Part shown: positions 12,138-29,995 of the stretch, one piece after another
Layout: each line of letters begins with the position of its first letter
Numbering within the stretch: position 1 is the first letter of the stretch
Source: Isoperla grammatica
Taxonomy: Eukaryota; Arthropoda; Insecta; Plecoptera; Perlodidae
Direction: 5' to 3'
DNA length: 64,000 bases
Assembly: GCA_945910005.1 (NCBI GenBank)
Contig: OX246743.1
Coordinates: forward strand, 43,620,736-43,684,735
The notes under the pieces: model-generated
Told to the model about the DNA's origin: nothing
The model's input: only the letters and a program-made list of their open reading frames with translations
The model's database searches: none
Made by a program: the position numbers and the translations under genes

Positions 12138-12982
12138 ATGTACAAGCTGGTAAGTGCACATTTTGTATTGAGTGTATTAGAATCATTTATAATAGTCAAA
12201 ACTTAAAATCAGTCCTTGTAAGTGGGTGGGAATAAGAATTATGTATGTATGAATTAATAAAATAAATACGATTGTATATAATTATAATAATACATAGGCC
12301 TACAATCGTATTTATTTTATTAATTCATATCATTTCCTAAAAAGACAATTATAATTATTCTACATTGATTCGTTGATTGTCGTGTATGCATTTTGAACTA
12401 ATCTGACCTCCCCCCCTCACCCTTGCAGGTGATCGCCCTTCCCCTCTTCTTCGCCGCCGTGTCGGCCGGGTACCTCGGTGCCGGAGCTGTTGGCTACGCC
12501 GCCCCCGCCCTCGCCTACGGAGGCTACGGTAGCTACGCCGCCCCCGCCGTCGCATATGGAGGCTACGCCGCTCACGCCGCCCCCCTGGCCTACGCCGCGC
12601 CCGCTGTGCACGCCGTTGCCGCCCCCATCGCCTATGCCGCCCCCGCTGTCGTCAAGGCTCCTCTTTCTTACTCCTACGCTAACGTGAACAAGGTAAGGAA
12701 CACTGTGTTGGCTCATTTACGATCAAGCTAAGGGGGAAGGAGCATCTCAGAGGGTTTTAGTAAATTAACACTTGCAGATGTAGATGAAATAAAAATGTTT
12801 TAATTCCCCAGGTGTCCGTTGCTGCTCCCGTCGCTTACGCCGCCGCCCCCGTCGCCTATGCCGCCTCCCCCGTCGTCAAGTCCTACGGTGCCTACGCCGC
12901 CCCCGTCGCCAGCTACGGCGCGTACGCCTCCCCCCTCGTCAAGTCCTACGGTGCCTATGCCGCCCCCGCCTACATCCACTAA
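12138..12982 (+). CDS. Cuticle protein, AAP(A/V)-repeat type, complete three-exon paralogue
   Basis: Exons 12138-12149, 12429-12692 and 12812-12982 have the same sizes (12, 264 and 171 nt) and phase-0 GT-AG junctions as the gene at 4818-6116, giving 148 aa. MYKL plus VIALPLFFAAVSAG forms the signal peptide. The mature chain is nearly identical to its paralogue: exon 2 differs by an Ala-Leu versus Ala-Val change near its start and Pro-Leu versus Pro-Val at its end. Introns are shorter (279 and 119 bp, against 431 and 421 bp) and have largely lost similarity, while exons and promoter are conserved. That pattern suggests selection or gene conversion on coding and promoter DNA. A poly-A signal lies at 13067-13072. 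Intron 1 contains a perfect 29-bp-stem palindrome. Confidence 0.93.
12248..12329. repeat. Perfect 29-bp palindrome in cuticle-gene intron 1
   Basis: The arm 12248-12276 (with ATAAAATAAATACGATTGTA) is the exact reverse complement of 12301-12329, separated by 24 nt. Nothing comparable is visible in intron 1 of the paralogue at 4818. Confidence 0.9.
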
Positions 12983-13253
12983 GAACTTGTTCGCAACACA
13001 TTGACATCGACCATGTATATACTTGTACACAACAATTATATTTAACGACCCAATGACAAATTTTGAAATAAAATGCGACGTTTAATTTAAGTTTGATGGC
13101 TTACCTTATTATTTACTATAACCTTGTTGTATTCCTTATCTCCATACCTTCCTATGCTACATGTTTTTAGTTTAGCATTATAGTAGCATTATAGTTTAGG
13201 TGCAAGTGATAATTTTTAGTCGGTTTTAAATTTGTATTCTAAAATAAGATTTA

Positions 13254-13400
13254 GGTCCAGTCTTACAATGTCCCAATAACTACTTATTCGTCGAATAGCT
13301 TGTTTTTTCCATGGCAACCACCAATCAAATCCCTTGAAATCCTCCAAATAGCTTAATTGCTACAAATAACTTTCTTATTAGGAGATTGTAAGACCGGCCC
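13254..13400. mobile_element. PIF/Harbinger-like MITE, TTA target duplication
   Basis: The 147-bp element has inverted ends GGTCCAGTCTTACAATGTCC and GGAGATTGTAAGACCGGCCC, flanked on both sides by TTA (13251-13253 and 13401-13403). Relatives lie in the opposite orientation at 49038-49194 and 59075-59221. A 3-bp TWA duplication is typical of PIF/Harbinger transposition; no transposase is present. Confidence 0.85.
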
Positions 13401-13567
13401 TTAGACAGACGATAGTTTTCGGCACAACAGAAATAATACAATCACGTCACATGGAAAAAAAAAATTCTCGTAGTAACTAACCAACTAGTTAACTGAATAG
13501 GATACACAACAGAATAAATAAATAAACCTCCTACTCGTATATTTCGACCAGTGAATACACAGAATGT

Positions 13568-20992
<7,425 letters not shown>

Positions 20993-22117
20993 ATCCTAGT
21001 TAGGAAGTGTGTTTTGAGGCATAATTCAGAATACTTAAATGTTTTATTAGTTTGTAGAACATTATAAAATAAGTAGTTAAACATGTATACAAACTGATAG
21101 AAAAATCAAATGTCAAAAAAACATTTTTGTTATTGTGGGAATTTTTGATTTGAAAACAGTTTTTAACAATTAAGTTGACGACACTACCAAAGTCGATTAA
21201 TATATTTTTATCGTGAAGATCGATTATTTATAATGTTTGTGCTGCACATTTTCAAAATAAAATATAAAATTACGAAAACAAAATTGATTATTGAAATTAA
21301 GCGCCAATCTTAAAGTTGTGCATTGTACATTGGTAGTTTTATTTTTGCGTAAATTAGTAAATTAATTAAATTTATTCTGTTGTCGTCCGAATAAAGGCCC
21401 GTAAATCCCCCGGCGGATGCTCGTCGAACTCCGCTTTGAGGTTTACCGAAGCTTCGCTAGGGGATCAACGGACCTTGCCGGTATAACAGTCGATATAGAA
21501 GTTCTCCCTTGAACTTCTTTATCGACTCTACCGGTAGCTAATAACGTGCTGTGCTCTAGCAGTCATACGAAACAACTACGAATATTATCAACTTTCAAGT
21601 CGGTAAACTGCCTTGCTTACTTTACCGCCTAATTCAAATGCCCGGCGGGACATAACCATGTTACGTTTGCAATGTTGATTCGATAATATATAAATAAATA
21701 AAATAGATAAATAAATTCACATTTAGAGTCTACCCACTCAGTAATTAAACTGATTTGCAGTGGGAGACTTTAATTTATATATTAATTTATTTAGTATTTA
21801 TTGTGTGCAAACGTGCCGCCATAAGGAAAGGAAATATATCTTAATCAACAACTCTTCGGGTAAGTTCGTGAGTTCCTGGTTATGTGAAAATAGCAATTAC
21901 GTGATTTTACCGAGGGAAACGGGTAAACTTGAAGACTTGTTGATATTGAAGTTTCAGACTTGAAATAATCCTACGTTTTAGTTGTGGCACGTTTAACAAG
22001 GTCAATAATATAAATACCAAGCTTACTGTAAGTAACATAGTAAACAATTGAAAATTTGAATAGGCAATAAGATAAAGAAATCAAACATCTCTTAATTGTT
22101 AGGTGCTAGGCACATAC
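20993..22117. other. Presumed protease upstream region plus a hairpin-containing repeat
   Basis: The first few hundred bases would hold the protease promoter (minus strand); no clear TATA box was identified. Around 21385-21540 lies a GC-richer block with CGTAAATCCCCCGGCGG, also seen near 53310 and in diverged form near 45885. It also has a local inverted repeat, GTCGATATAGAAGTTC and GAACTTCTTTATCGAC, related to a hairpin at 38100-38145. Confidence 0.4.
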
Positions 22118-22445
22118 TGTAATATATCTGGTTTTCTCCTTACCGTAATAACGAAGAACACCTTTTTCAACGAACGATAGTTGTTTATTTACTTTAGTTT
22201 TTACACAATAAATAATTATGATTTAGCATTACTTAATAATTGCCGTAGCAAGTTCTCCTACCGAGGACCGTAGACCCCTCTCTCATCCCTGTTCACCGCC
22301 AACTGGCTACCTACCGCCCCCTGGCCACACACCGCCCTCTGGCCACACACCGGCCCGTGTAGTGTCCGCAGCTTCCACGGGCCTGTGTTTCTCCCTCCCC
22401 CTTCAACCCTTGCTCTGGGGTGAGAGCGGAGGATGCTACATTACA
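22118..22445 (-). repeat. 3' LTR
   Basis: 328 bp, TG...CA, matching the LTR at 24996-25323 base for base as far as I could compare by eye. On the minus strand a purine-rich CTGGGGGAG lies just before it (about 22449-22457), a plausible polypurine tract. Confidence 0.93.
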
Positions 22446-22676
22446 ATGCTCCCCCAGATTTCATTACCTTTGAAACAAATAATGAAATCTTTACTGTAAT
22501 GTCATAAACACTAATCACACAAACACTAAATCACCCTCTCTTAAAAGTTACACACATAAACTATCAGTTAACATGAGTAATGGATTCAACTCCATTTAAA
22601 AAAAAATCACACACAAATGACGTATTAATATCAATAATCGGTATCACGAATGAATTTACGATCTTACATAAGTCCA

Positions 22677-24437
22677 TTACACGGGTTCAACATACCGCTT
22701 TAAATTTATAATGTTATGGACACCCTTGTCCTTATCATTTTTGTCAATGCAACGATACGCGTTATGCCCTACCACATTCCCAATTATGAATGGGCCTTCT
22801 TGCAAATTAAAAAACTTTTCAATTTCTCTGTCCAAGGCACTAGACACATGAATACTTTTCAATGACACCATATCACCCACACCAAAAACGGTCGGCTTGC
22901 TGTTGTTGTCATGTCGCGCCTTCCGCCTCGCTGCGTTCGACGCCATCCTTTCGCTCGCCAACACAATCTTCCTGGTGTGTGACATCGCTGGCATTGCACG
23001 TGTTGGGTCTTCTCGGTAATCTGTTACCCTACCAGGAATATCTGAACAGATGGCAGAATGGTCGAGCAGCAGTTTTGACATTTGCAGTTTTTGTAGCGAG
23101 TTGATGGCTGTGTTCACCCGTTCGGCGAACCCTCGGTCATTGTCCAGTCCGGCGCTACAGAGTAGGCTTATCCCCGAACATGACCCGTCTTTCTGATTTG
23201 GTGGTCGAACTGTTACATGTTGACAATAGTATTCCTCCCACCCACGTATTGTTTTGGATTCAAAATTGAGCGTTTGGGTGTTATTTTCGAGCGTTATTTG
23301 GAGCGTGTTGTTTTTGAAATTAATCTCGGCCGTAACAGATTGTAGCCAATCCGATCCAATTATTAATTCACGATGTAATTGAGGAACAATGAACATAGGC
23401 ATCTCATACAACACGTGCTCTATCATAATAGGTAAGTATGTTTGTTTGTTCACTGTATGGGTTTTCTCGTTGAACGCGCCCGTAACCAAAAGACTCCGGG
23501 CTGGTGAAAGCGGCAACTTTGGATCTAGTTTAATTAAATTCGACCAGAATTGTTCAGAAATACATGTAATTTCACTGCCTGTATCGAGCAATGCATTTAT
23601 ATGAATACCACAAACGCTTACATGTATCTCCGGTATCGTCTTCTGCGGCGTCTCGTCGACCGATTCGCGCTCTTGTAAGAAGTCCTCTCGGAGGCTGCCC
23701 TGGTCGAACACTTCAATTGTTTGAACACTCCTTACGTGCAAGTTGTATTCATCCCTAGACGTGTGTGCAACCGGAAACAGCGTAGCATCCTGTCCGGTTA
23801 GGCGTCGTTTTCCCGTGTGGTCCTCTTCCGATGCCACGTGTTCCGCCTCCACACGAGTCACGCCGTCCTCCGGTGCGTCCTGGCACGTGATGTTATTCAC
23901 CCTCGGCCCACGGCTACAATCGGCGTCGGTGTTGCGGCGATAGTCCTGAGTTCGAGGTTCCCTCCAATTCCCCGCGCTGTTCTGCTGCCGTGGTTCCGTC
24001 GCCGAGTACATGTTACCAGCTGCGGTAACGCCTGCCTGGTATCGCGTGTAGTCTCCGGTGATGGCACCGCCGTAGCGTTGTCCTCTCTCGCGGTCTCGGC
24101 GTCGCAGCGCTGCGTCGTCCATGCCCCTCAGAAGCTTCAACATCGCCTCTGGCGTCGTAACGTGAGAGGCCAGTATAGTGTTCTCTACGTTCGATGGAAG
24201 CAGATGCGACATACGTCGCACGAACGTCGCGTCCGACATCGGTATCGAAATATATTTAATTTTGTACATCCATGATAAAAAAATTCCGTCATTGTACCAT
24301 GGTTTTTCTTGTCGTAATAGTCCTGTTGTAGTTTGTATATTACCGCGTCTTGTCGTTCCTCCGACCAGAACATATCTTTGAAGTCCGCCGCGAATGCGTC
24401 CCAGCACGGCCATGTCCGTTGGAACGCACCTCCCCAA
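22677..24437 (-). CDS. Retroelement ORF: gag C-terminus, aspartic protease, fused integrase C-terminal domain
   Basis: A 586-codon frame. Residues ~1-130 continue a gag-like region (RRMSHLLPSNVENTIL, then an Arg-rich stretch) with no CCHC zinc knuckle visible. Around residue 280 is the retropepsin active site, LLDTGSEIT, followed by the usual flap and ELIIGSDWL. The chain then reaches SDIPGRVTDY, the segment that normally precedes reverse transcriptase. Within a few residues it passes to material typical of the far end of pol: Arg/Ala-rich helices, FGVGDMVSL and an INLKRYV ending, the integrase C-terminal SH3-like region. The junction keeps the frame open. The true start is unclear because gag is frame-shifted upstream. 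Confidence 0.85.
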   Translation of the reverse strand: MGRCVPTDMAVLGRIRGGLQRYVLVGGTTRRGNIQTTTGLLRQEKPWYNDGIFLSWMYKIKYISIPMSDATFVRRMSHLLPSNVENTILASHVTTPEAMLKLLRGMDDAALRRRDRERGQRYGGAITGDYTRYQAGVTAAGNMYSATEPRQQNSAGNWREPRTQDYRRNTDADCSRGPRVNNITCQDAPEDGVTRVEAEHVASEEDHTGKRRLTGQDATLFPVAHTSRDEYNLHVRSVQTIEVFDQGSLREDFLQERESVDETPQKTIPEIHVSVCGIHINALLDTGSEITCISEQFWSNLIKLDPKLPLSPARSLLVTGAFNEKTHTVNKQTYLPIMIEHVLYEMPMFIVPQLHRELIIGSDWLQSVTAEINFKNNTLQITLENNTQTLNFESKTIRGWEEYYCQHVTVRPPNQKDGSCSGISLLCSAGLDNDRGFAERVNTAINSLQKLQMSKLLLDHSAICSDIPGRVTDYREDPTRAMPAMSHTRKIVLASERMASNAARRKARHDNNSKPTVFGVGDMVSLKSIHVSSALDREIEKFFNLQEGPFIIGNVVGHNAYRCIDKNDKDKGVHNIINLKRYVEPV

Positions 24438-24857
24438 TCTTTTGCGACGCCCTCAAGCTGGCGCAGTGAAATGGCGAGCCACTGGTTCGCCGGTACCCCG
24501 AATTGAATTAACGTTGAGTGCATGTCATTCAAAAATTCGATTGGGTTAACTGTTCCATCGTCACGGAACTTCGGGTAGACCGGTTGCAGACTCGGCTGCG
24601 TCGAATGTAGTCTCATTTTGTTGTGGAGACGACGGCTGGGTCGAGAATAGTCCCTGCTGTGCGCTCGCCTCCCGACGTGGTGACGTGTCTTGGTGTGGTA
24701 GAGACCGGCCGGCCACCTCTAACACGTTTAAGCGCTCCACCACTGATGATAGCTTGTTGTTCATCGCAGCCATCATCTCGCGCACTACGTTCGCTATTTG
24801 AGTGTCCACTCCGTCCCCATTGCTGACGGGACTGGGTTGCACCCGTCGTTTTGGCAT
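24185..24857 (-). pseudogene. gag region split by two frameshifts
   Basis: The start at 24857 (MPKRRVQPSPVSNG) opens a frame with a coiled-coil-like segment (VVREMMAAMNNKL). Near 24610 the reading passes to another frame carrying VYPKFRDDGTVNPIEFLNDM and the gag core (WLAISLRQLEGVAKDW). Near 24275 it returns to the first frame, which continues into the 22677-24437 ORF. Both switches fall at short homopolymers (AAAA near 24613; a 7-base run at 24279-24285). They are either inactivating indels or assembly errors; they cancel, so downstream pol would be in frame with the start. Confidence 0.7.
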
Positions 24858-24981
24858 TTTTGTGGATAGATAATATATTAGTCCAATACGAAATGTTCAC
24901 GTTAAAAAAAAAAAAAAAAAAAAAATTTTGTCACAAGCGAAAACAAACAGTCACAAAGCAAACAAAACACAGTCACAATTT

Positions 24982-24994
24982 ACGTTGGGCGCCA
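24982..24994 (-). promoter_or_regulatory. Primer-binding site, tRNA-Lys type
   Basis: Directly after the 5' LTR on the minus strand, with a 1-nt spacer, stands TGGCGCCCAACGT. It complements the last 13 nt of a tRNA-Lys (CTT) 3' end including CCA, the primer used by several insect gypsy-like elements. A homopolymer (A-run at 24904-24925 on the + strand) lies further into the leader. Confidence 0.85.
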
Positions 24995-24995
24995 A

Positions 24996-25323
24996 TGTAA
25001 TATATCTGGTTTTCTCCTTACCGTAATAACGAAGAACACCTTTTTCAACGAACGATAGTTGTTTATTTACTTTAGTTTTTACACAATAAATAATTATGAT
25101 TTAGCATTACTTAATAATTGCCGTAGCAAGTTCTCCTACCGAGGACCGTAGACCCCTCTCTCATCCCTGTTCACCGCCAACTGGCTACCTACCGCCCCCT
25201 GGCCACACACCGCCCTCTGGCCACACACCGGCCCGTGTAGTGTCCGCAGCTTCCACGGGCCTGTGTTTCTCCCTCCCCCTTCAACCCTTGCTCTGGGGTG
25301 AGAGCGGAGGATGCTACATTACA
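24996..25323 (-). repeat. 5' LTR
   Basis: 328 bp, TG...CA, matching the LTR at 22118-22445. On the minus strand it would drive transcription of gag. Confidence 0.93.
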
Positions 25324-25365
25324 ATACTAAGCCGTAGATAAGTTGATGCTAACTTTGGAACCCTG

Positions 25366-25628
25366 GGCCCGGATTCACAAGAGGTCCTAAGTCTTATTTT
25401 GGTCTTATCTCTGAGACCGGCCTAACGTTAAACATCTTGTAAAACCAGACTCAGATCACATGAAGAAGTTATTAATTCCTGGTGAGAACAAGGACATAAT
25501 GAACTTTCCAATAATATGTTTTGAAATCCGTTCTAAGATATTTTCCTGGTTTTATAAGAGGTTCAAAGTTAGGTCGGTCTTAGAGATAAGACCAAAAAAA
25601 GACTTAGGACCTCTTGTGAATCCGGGCC
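25366..25628. mobile_element. MITE with ~55-bp terminal inverted repeats, CTG target duplication
   Basis: The 263-bp element starts GGCCCGGATTCACAAGAGGT and ends with the complement, with inverted similarity over about 55 bp (CTAAGTCTTATTTTGGTCTT against AAGACCAAAAAAAGACTTAG). CTG flanks it at 25363-25365 and 25629-25631. A 3-bp CWG duplication and GGGCCCGG ends fit the PIF/Harbinger group. No ORF. Confidence 0.85.
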
Positions 25629-25631
25629 CTG

Positions 25632-28443
25632 ATTTATATGTTGGCGAGTACACATTAGAGTAATTGACCTTATGGAACATTATTTTTTAGATTTACATGC
25701 AGACTAACGAAACTTTAAGAAGTGAATGAAATAATGTGAGGAAGGTTAGGCTTCGGCTCAGTGTTAGAGATAGAATTAACCACCTTCGGTTGTCGCACAC
25801 AATAGTAAATGGCGTCCCAGTCATGCAGTCAAAATGAACTTCAATTCCTAAAACTGTCGTGTTCTCGCTGCTCAAAATACGTCGTGCGGATAACAACACT
25901 ATCGGCACAAATACATCGTGCGAATAATAACGCTATCGGCACAAAGCCTCGATAGCCTGACCCAGCGACTATAAAGCTTAATGTATGCGTTGTACTTGTA
26001 CTACATGCATTAGCATGCAACTTTGAAGATAACTCGAAGGTAAAGTGACCCAACTTGTTACTTTGAATCAAAGAGAAGTGAGAATTTATTCAGCACACTC
26101 GATAAGCTGTACTTTAGAATCCATTCATGGTATAGCTTGACTACTTAGTCGTCTTCAGCCACGAACACGGGTTAACTCTTGTATCCCATTCATTTTTCTC
26201 TGTCATAATCAGTATTAAAACTTATTTACAAACGAAGAGATCAACACTGAAATCACCCTATTCAAATTTGAAATACGGTAACTTAAATGAAATTGTCACA
26301 CAAATTAAATGGTCGCCCCATGGAGAGGCATAGCTCGTACAAGTTACCATATTTAGGACAACCTTGTTGCAATCTTTATGTTCCTCTTGAACCTTGCTGA
26401 AACAACCGAATATAAATGAGAGCCATGACCATGCATTTATGCAACCAAACTAACAATATCGTCAGAAATCACAAAGCCGATGTAAAACAGTTGTTGATAT
26501 ATCTGTGTGTTGGGTAGTCGTAAATGCTTCTCATTACTATGACGTCATAGTCGAAGAATTAGCAAGTTTAAAGGGTAGTTATTAGCGTCTAAACTACCCC
26601 CACTATCTCTGACCAGAATAAAACCCAAAATCATTCAACTTCCCCATCTAAATAACAGGAATAAATAATAAGTGATTTATTGGGAATAATAATATGTAGT
26701 TTGGTAAAAATCAAAAAATATATTATTGATAATAGTCTGCATTAATAGAAGTTCAACACATTTCAAAGCACTATACATCGATTTAAACACCAATATCTAG
26801 CAATTCTTCTGCCCTGTTACAAATTTTGATTTTTATTCGAGTGAGTCTAGCGAAATAACATCAAATCCTAACGCGTTTCAATAATGTCAAATAAACAAGT
26901 AAGTAAATATAGATACATGTTTGTACTAATTAACAGACATATATGTAATATTATACAACGAGGATAAGCAAGACGAGTATATATTGTTGAATGGTGATCT
27001 ATTAAATGGATGATAAGAGGAAAACGAATGAGGGGGGAAGGGGGACAGACGTGTGGCTGCAAAGAGATGCGGGTTCGTAGGACTATGAAACGAATAATTA
27101 AGTGTCGAAGATGAATGAGAGGGGAAATGAACAAGGATAAACCCATATTATTACAACATAAATCAAATTATATGACGTCAAAGCGATCATGTTTACAACT
27201 TAAAAAATTATAATACGATCTACAAAAAAGTGAGAATATGACGTCATGTTATTGGAGTCTGTGTGGAGAGCGAAGTAGCTGACCCTTAGGTAACTTAGCC
27301 ACCGGCTAGAGAGATGTTTCCAAACTGACTTGAATACATCTGAGGCTTGATGAAGATTAATACAACAGTTCAATGATCGTATCCTCGGTGAATGTTTTCA
27401 TTTAAAACCATAAACTGTCCTTAAGCTAACACAGGACCACATCGGCCTTCGTGGAGAATTCTCCTCTCTCAGAAAGACTTTAAAGTGTCCATAATTGTCA
27501 TAAAAATGTTCCCAGGCTTGCATATTGTGTTTAAGACATTTAGAAATTACTAAATTAACGTGTACTAGTGAACATAGCAACATATTTTGCAAAATTCTGG
27601 CACAAATACATCTGTTTATTCTTACGTGACACCTCATTAATTAACTGGTTGTTAGCGACCTTGCATGAAGCTGTAATAGTTCTACACAAGAAGGCTTCAG
27701 TTCCAGTGGCGGTACGAGTTGGAAGCCCACTTTGAGGATACAACAACAACAACAGGAGGAAACTAGAGTGGATCACATGCTTAAATCAAGAGTGACCAAG
27801 TGTAAGGGCTGAGTTCAAAGTATTCAATTTATATGGCTCTTTTGTGCACCATACATTTGTCTAGTGCAACGTTTTCTAATACATAGACTATGGGTAACAG
27901 CAGCTGTGGACATCATCAAAAATGTATGTACTTGTTGAAAGTAATGCAGAGGTTCATTCATTTGGGAAGGAACGAAAAAGTAAATTGGGAAGCTATACTC
28001 AAATTACATTGTAACTAGTTCTGGAAGAAATAACAAAGTGTAAACGTGTGAAGGTTGTGAAAAATGTAGCTGTGATAATCTTAGATTATTGCAATGATTG
28101 AGTGTTGCAATGTGCTGGTAAAAACAGACTGAATTGCTTGACTGCAATTGAGTAACTGTGTCAAATCGCAATCACAGTGGTATTATCTCTTCATATTTGT
28201 CAATGGCAAAACTCCACAACGCCACTGTTTTGTGGTGTATATCGTACAGTACATTACATTAGTATAGAGCCTCATGCTGACTACATTGCCGAGCCAAATA
28301 TAGTACTAATTTTTCTTCTTCCCTGGTTCCTACCATCTACTTAAAACTAGTCCATTAGTGATGATTCACGACCGTGTATTGGAATTCACAAAACACCAAA
28401 CAAAGCTGGTATGACCAACGAAAGTTTTGCATTGTAGGCCTAC
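25632..28443. other. Gene-poor interval, nothing recognised
   Basis: AT-rich; ORFs over 60 codons here show no domain, signal peptide or splice context I could support. A palindromic ATGACGTCAT lies at 26539-26548. Confidence 0.4.
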
Positions 28444-28891
28444 GGCCGTATCTCAAAGCTCCTTAGTAGGCGAAATAGTCAACTATTTTGGAGGAAGTGA
28501 CGTAATAAGTAGGCGACCAAAGCTCAAAGTCGTTACACTTTTAGTCGATAGCTGTTAGGAACCGAAAGTGGTGACTACACTCGACAGCTAACGTCTAAAG
28601 ATGGAGGACGTTGAAGACAAAGCTGAGGTGCACATCAAATGTGAGTAAACATTGTATTATTTTACAATATCTGACTTTATGTCAGTGTAGACATTGCTTA
28701 TTGCATCATTTAAATAATATACTGTGGGCTCTATTAATATTTTTGGAATTTTTCGTTGGATTTAAAGGTTATGTCGCTACCATCTAGTCATCATGTCCAA
28801 AGCTCTAGTGATTAGCATTTAGCAGTTAATTTAGTTCCCGAAAATAGTTGACTAACATTTTAGTCCATACTTGGAGCTTTGAGATACGGCC
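28444..28891. mobile_element. Terminal-inverted-repeat element with a small exon-like core
   Basis: The 448-bp element has ends GGCCGTATCTCAAAGCTCC and the complement GGAGCTTTGAGATACGGCC, plus inner inverted blocks (ATAGTCAACTATTTT and AAAATAGTTGACTA). Inside, 28601-28640 reads ATG then EDVEDKAEVHIK followed by a good donor (TGTGAGTAAAC). This could be a leftover first exon of the parental transposase or a captured exon; I cannot tell which. No clear target duplication. Confidence 0.7.
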
Positions 28892-29418
28892 TAACCACAA
28901 GACCGCCTTTACGAATGTGTAAAATACCGCCATGAATCTGTTGAGTTTCGTTGCAACAGCGTGTAAGAAAGGGGCGGTAGACATGGACCTAAGGTCGGTA
29001 GGAAGGAACGTGAACTTCCCCTAGGCTGAACAAGGCTCCTATTTGTGTAGAACTCCATCGTCTCTGCTAACTATTACCTCGTCATCAAGCAAACTCCTTC
29101 TTGACGAAACTGTCACTAATCAGTTTTTAGCGCCAGTTATGATTCTAGTGTGTTCTATGTAAGAGCAGAATTAACATGTTGAAACATGTTGATCGCTAAA
29201 CACTCTGCCCCAGTGAAGCCAACAACATTGTGCTCACTCTCGCTACCGGAAGGGCCGTGGAAGGTGACTGTTGGACATTGCCACGCCTACAGGAATGTCC
29301 CGGTATTGGCGAAACGTCGATTGTGAATCGATATTTTTAGATTATGACGTCATTGACAACCTAACACCAAACTCATTGTTCAAAAGAAATTAGATATAAG
29401 CGATACGGGAAATTTTGG

Positions 29419-29500
29419 TAGATTCCGATCTTCGGCAATCCTGACTGAAGGAGTTTTTAAGTGTTATCCTCAGTCATAAGACCTATGACTTAATAACAGC
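29419..29500 (+). mobile_element. SINE fragment
   Basis: CGGCAATCCTGACTGAAGGAG and TCCTCAGTCATAAGACCTATG match the junction between the tRNA-like head and the body of the SINE at 48482-48740. The head and tail are missing or unrecognisable. Confidence 0.55.
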
Positions 29501-29995
29501 CCTTGCGCATTACTTATTCATAAGGCCAATGTCCTATTAACAGTCTTTGGGCAATCCAACTACCCAAATCCACCCCCCGTCAACTATTATTATTATTACT
29601 GCTATGGGTGAGTGATGTACGAAATTTGGTTATGTAAAACTAAAAAAAAAAAACCTTTTGAATGGAAAATTACTAAAAGTCAAATACGATATCCACGATC
29701 TGGAGGGAGATAAGTATAACTGGATTGATTTGAGAAAAGACAGGACTCTCTCTCTCAATGCAATGCTTGAAATGTTGCCGACTAAGAAGTAACATGTTTA
29801 AAACTGTCTCACACACAAACATCCACGTTACGTCGTTAATCAGCCCCGCTTATTGGTTCAGATATCGTGATAACTTGTAACGTACATATTGGTGGACGTA
29901 ATTCACACAACCAGTTGACAGTTTAAGAGCAACCTTGGCCTCTAGTTATACCAACACACACTATTACTATTACTAGAACGTGCGCGTTCACAGGA

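Larger units (their letters stand above)
22118..25323 (-). mobile_element. LTR retrotransposon (Ty3/gypsy type), internally deleted
   Basis: Two 328-bp LTRs (22118-22445 and 24996-25323) begin TG and end CA and appear identical. Flanks are ATAC at 22114-22117 and 25324-25327, a 4-bp target duplication usual for Ty3/gypsy. Genes run on the minus strand, so the 5' LTR is the right one. The internal region is only 2.55 kb: gag, retropepsin and an integrase C-terminal piece, with reverse transcriptase, RNase H and integrase core missing. Matching LTRs imply recent insertion, probably mobilised in trans by a full-length relative. Confidence 0.93.

Noticed and set aside
246..13030. Gly-rich and Pro-rich open frames overlapping the cuticle exons on both strands (246-455, 5156-5443, 5820-6206, 12417-12716, 12800-13030)
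   Set aside because: They are alternate-frame shadows of GC-rich AAP(A/V) repeats; the correct frame has signal peptide, splice sites and matching paralogues.
22862..24826. Plus-strand ORFs across the LTR element
   Set aside because: Antisense shadows of gag and pol on the minus strand.
22118..25323. Endogenous retrovirus with envelope or an integrated animal virus
   Set aside because: No envelope-like ORF and only 2.5 kb of internal sequence; structure fits a Ty3/gypsy LTR retrotransposon.
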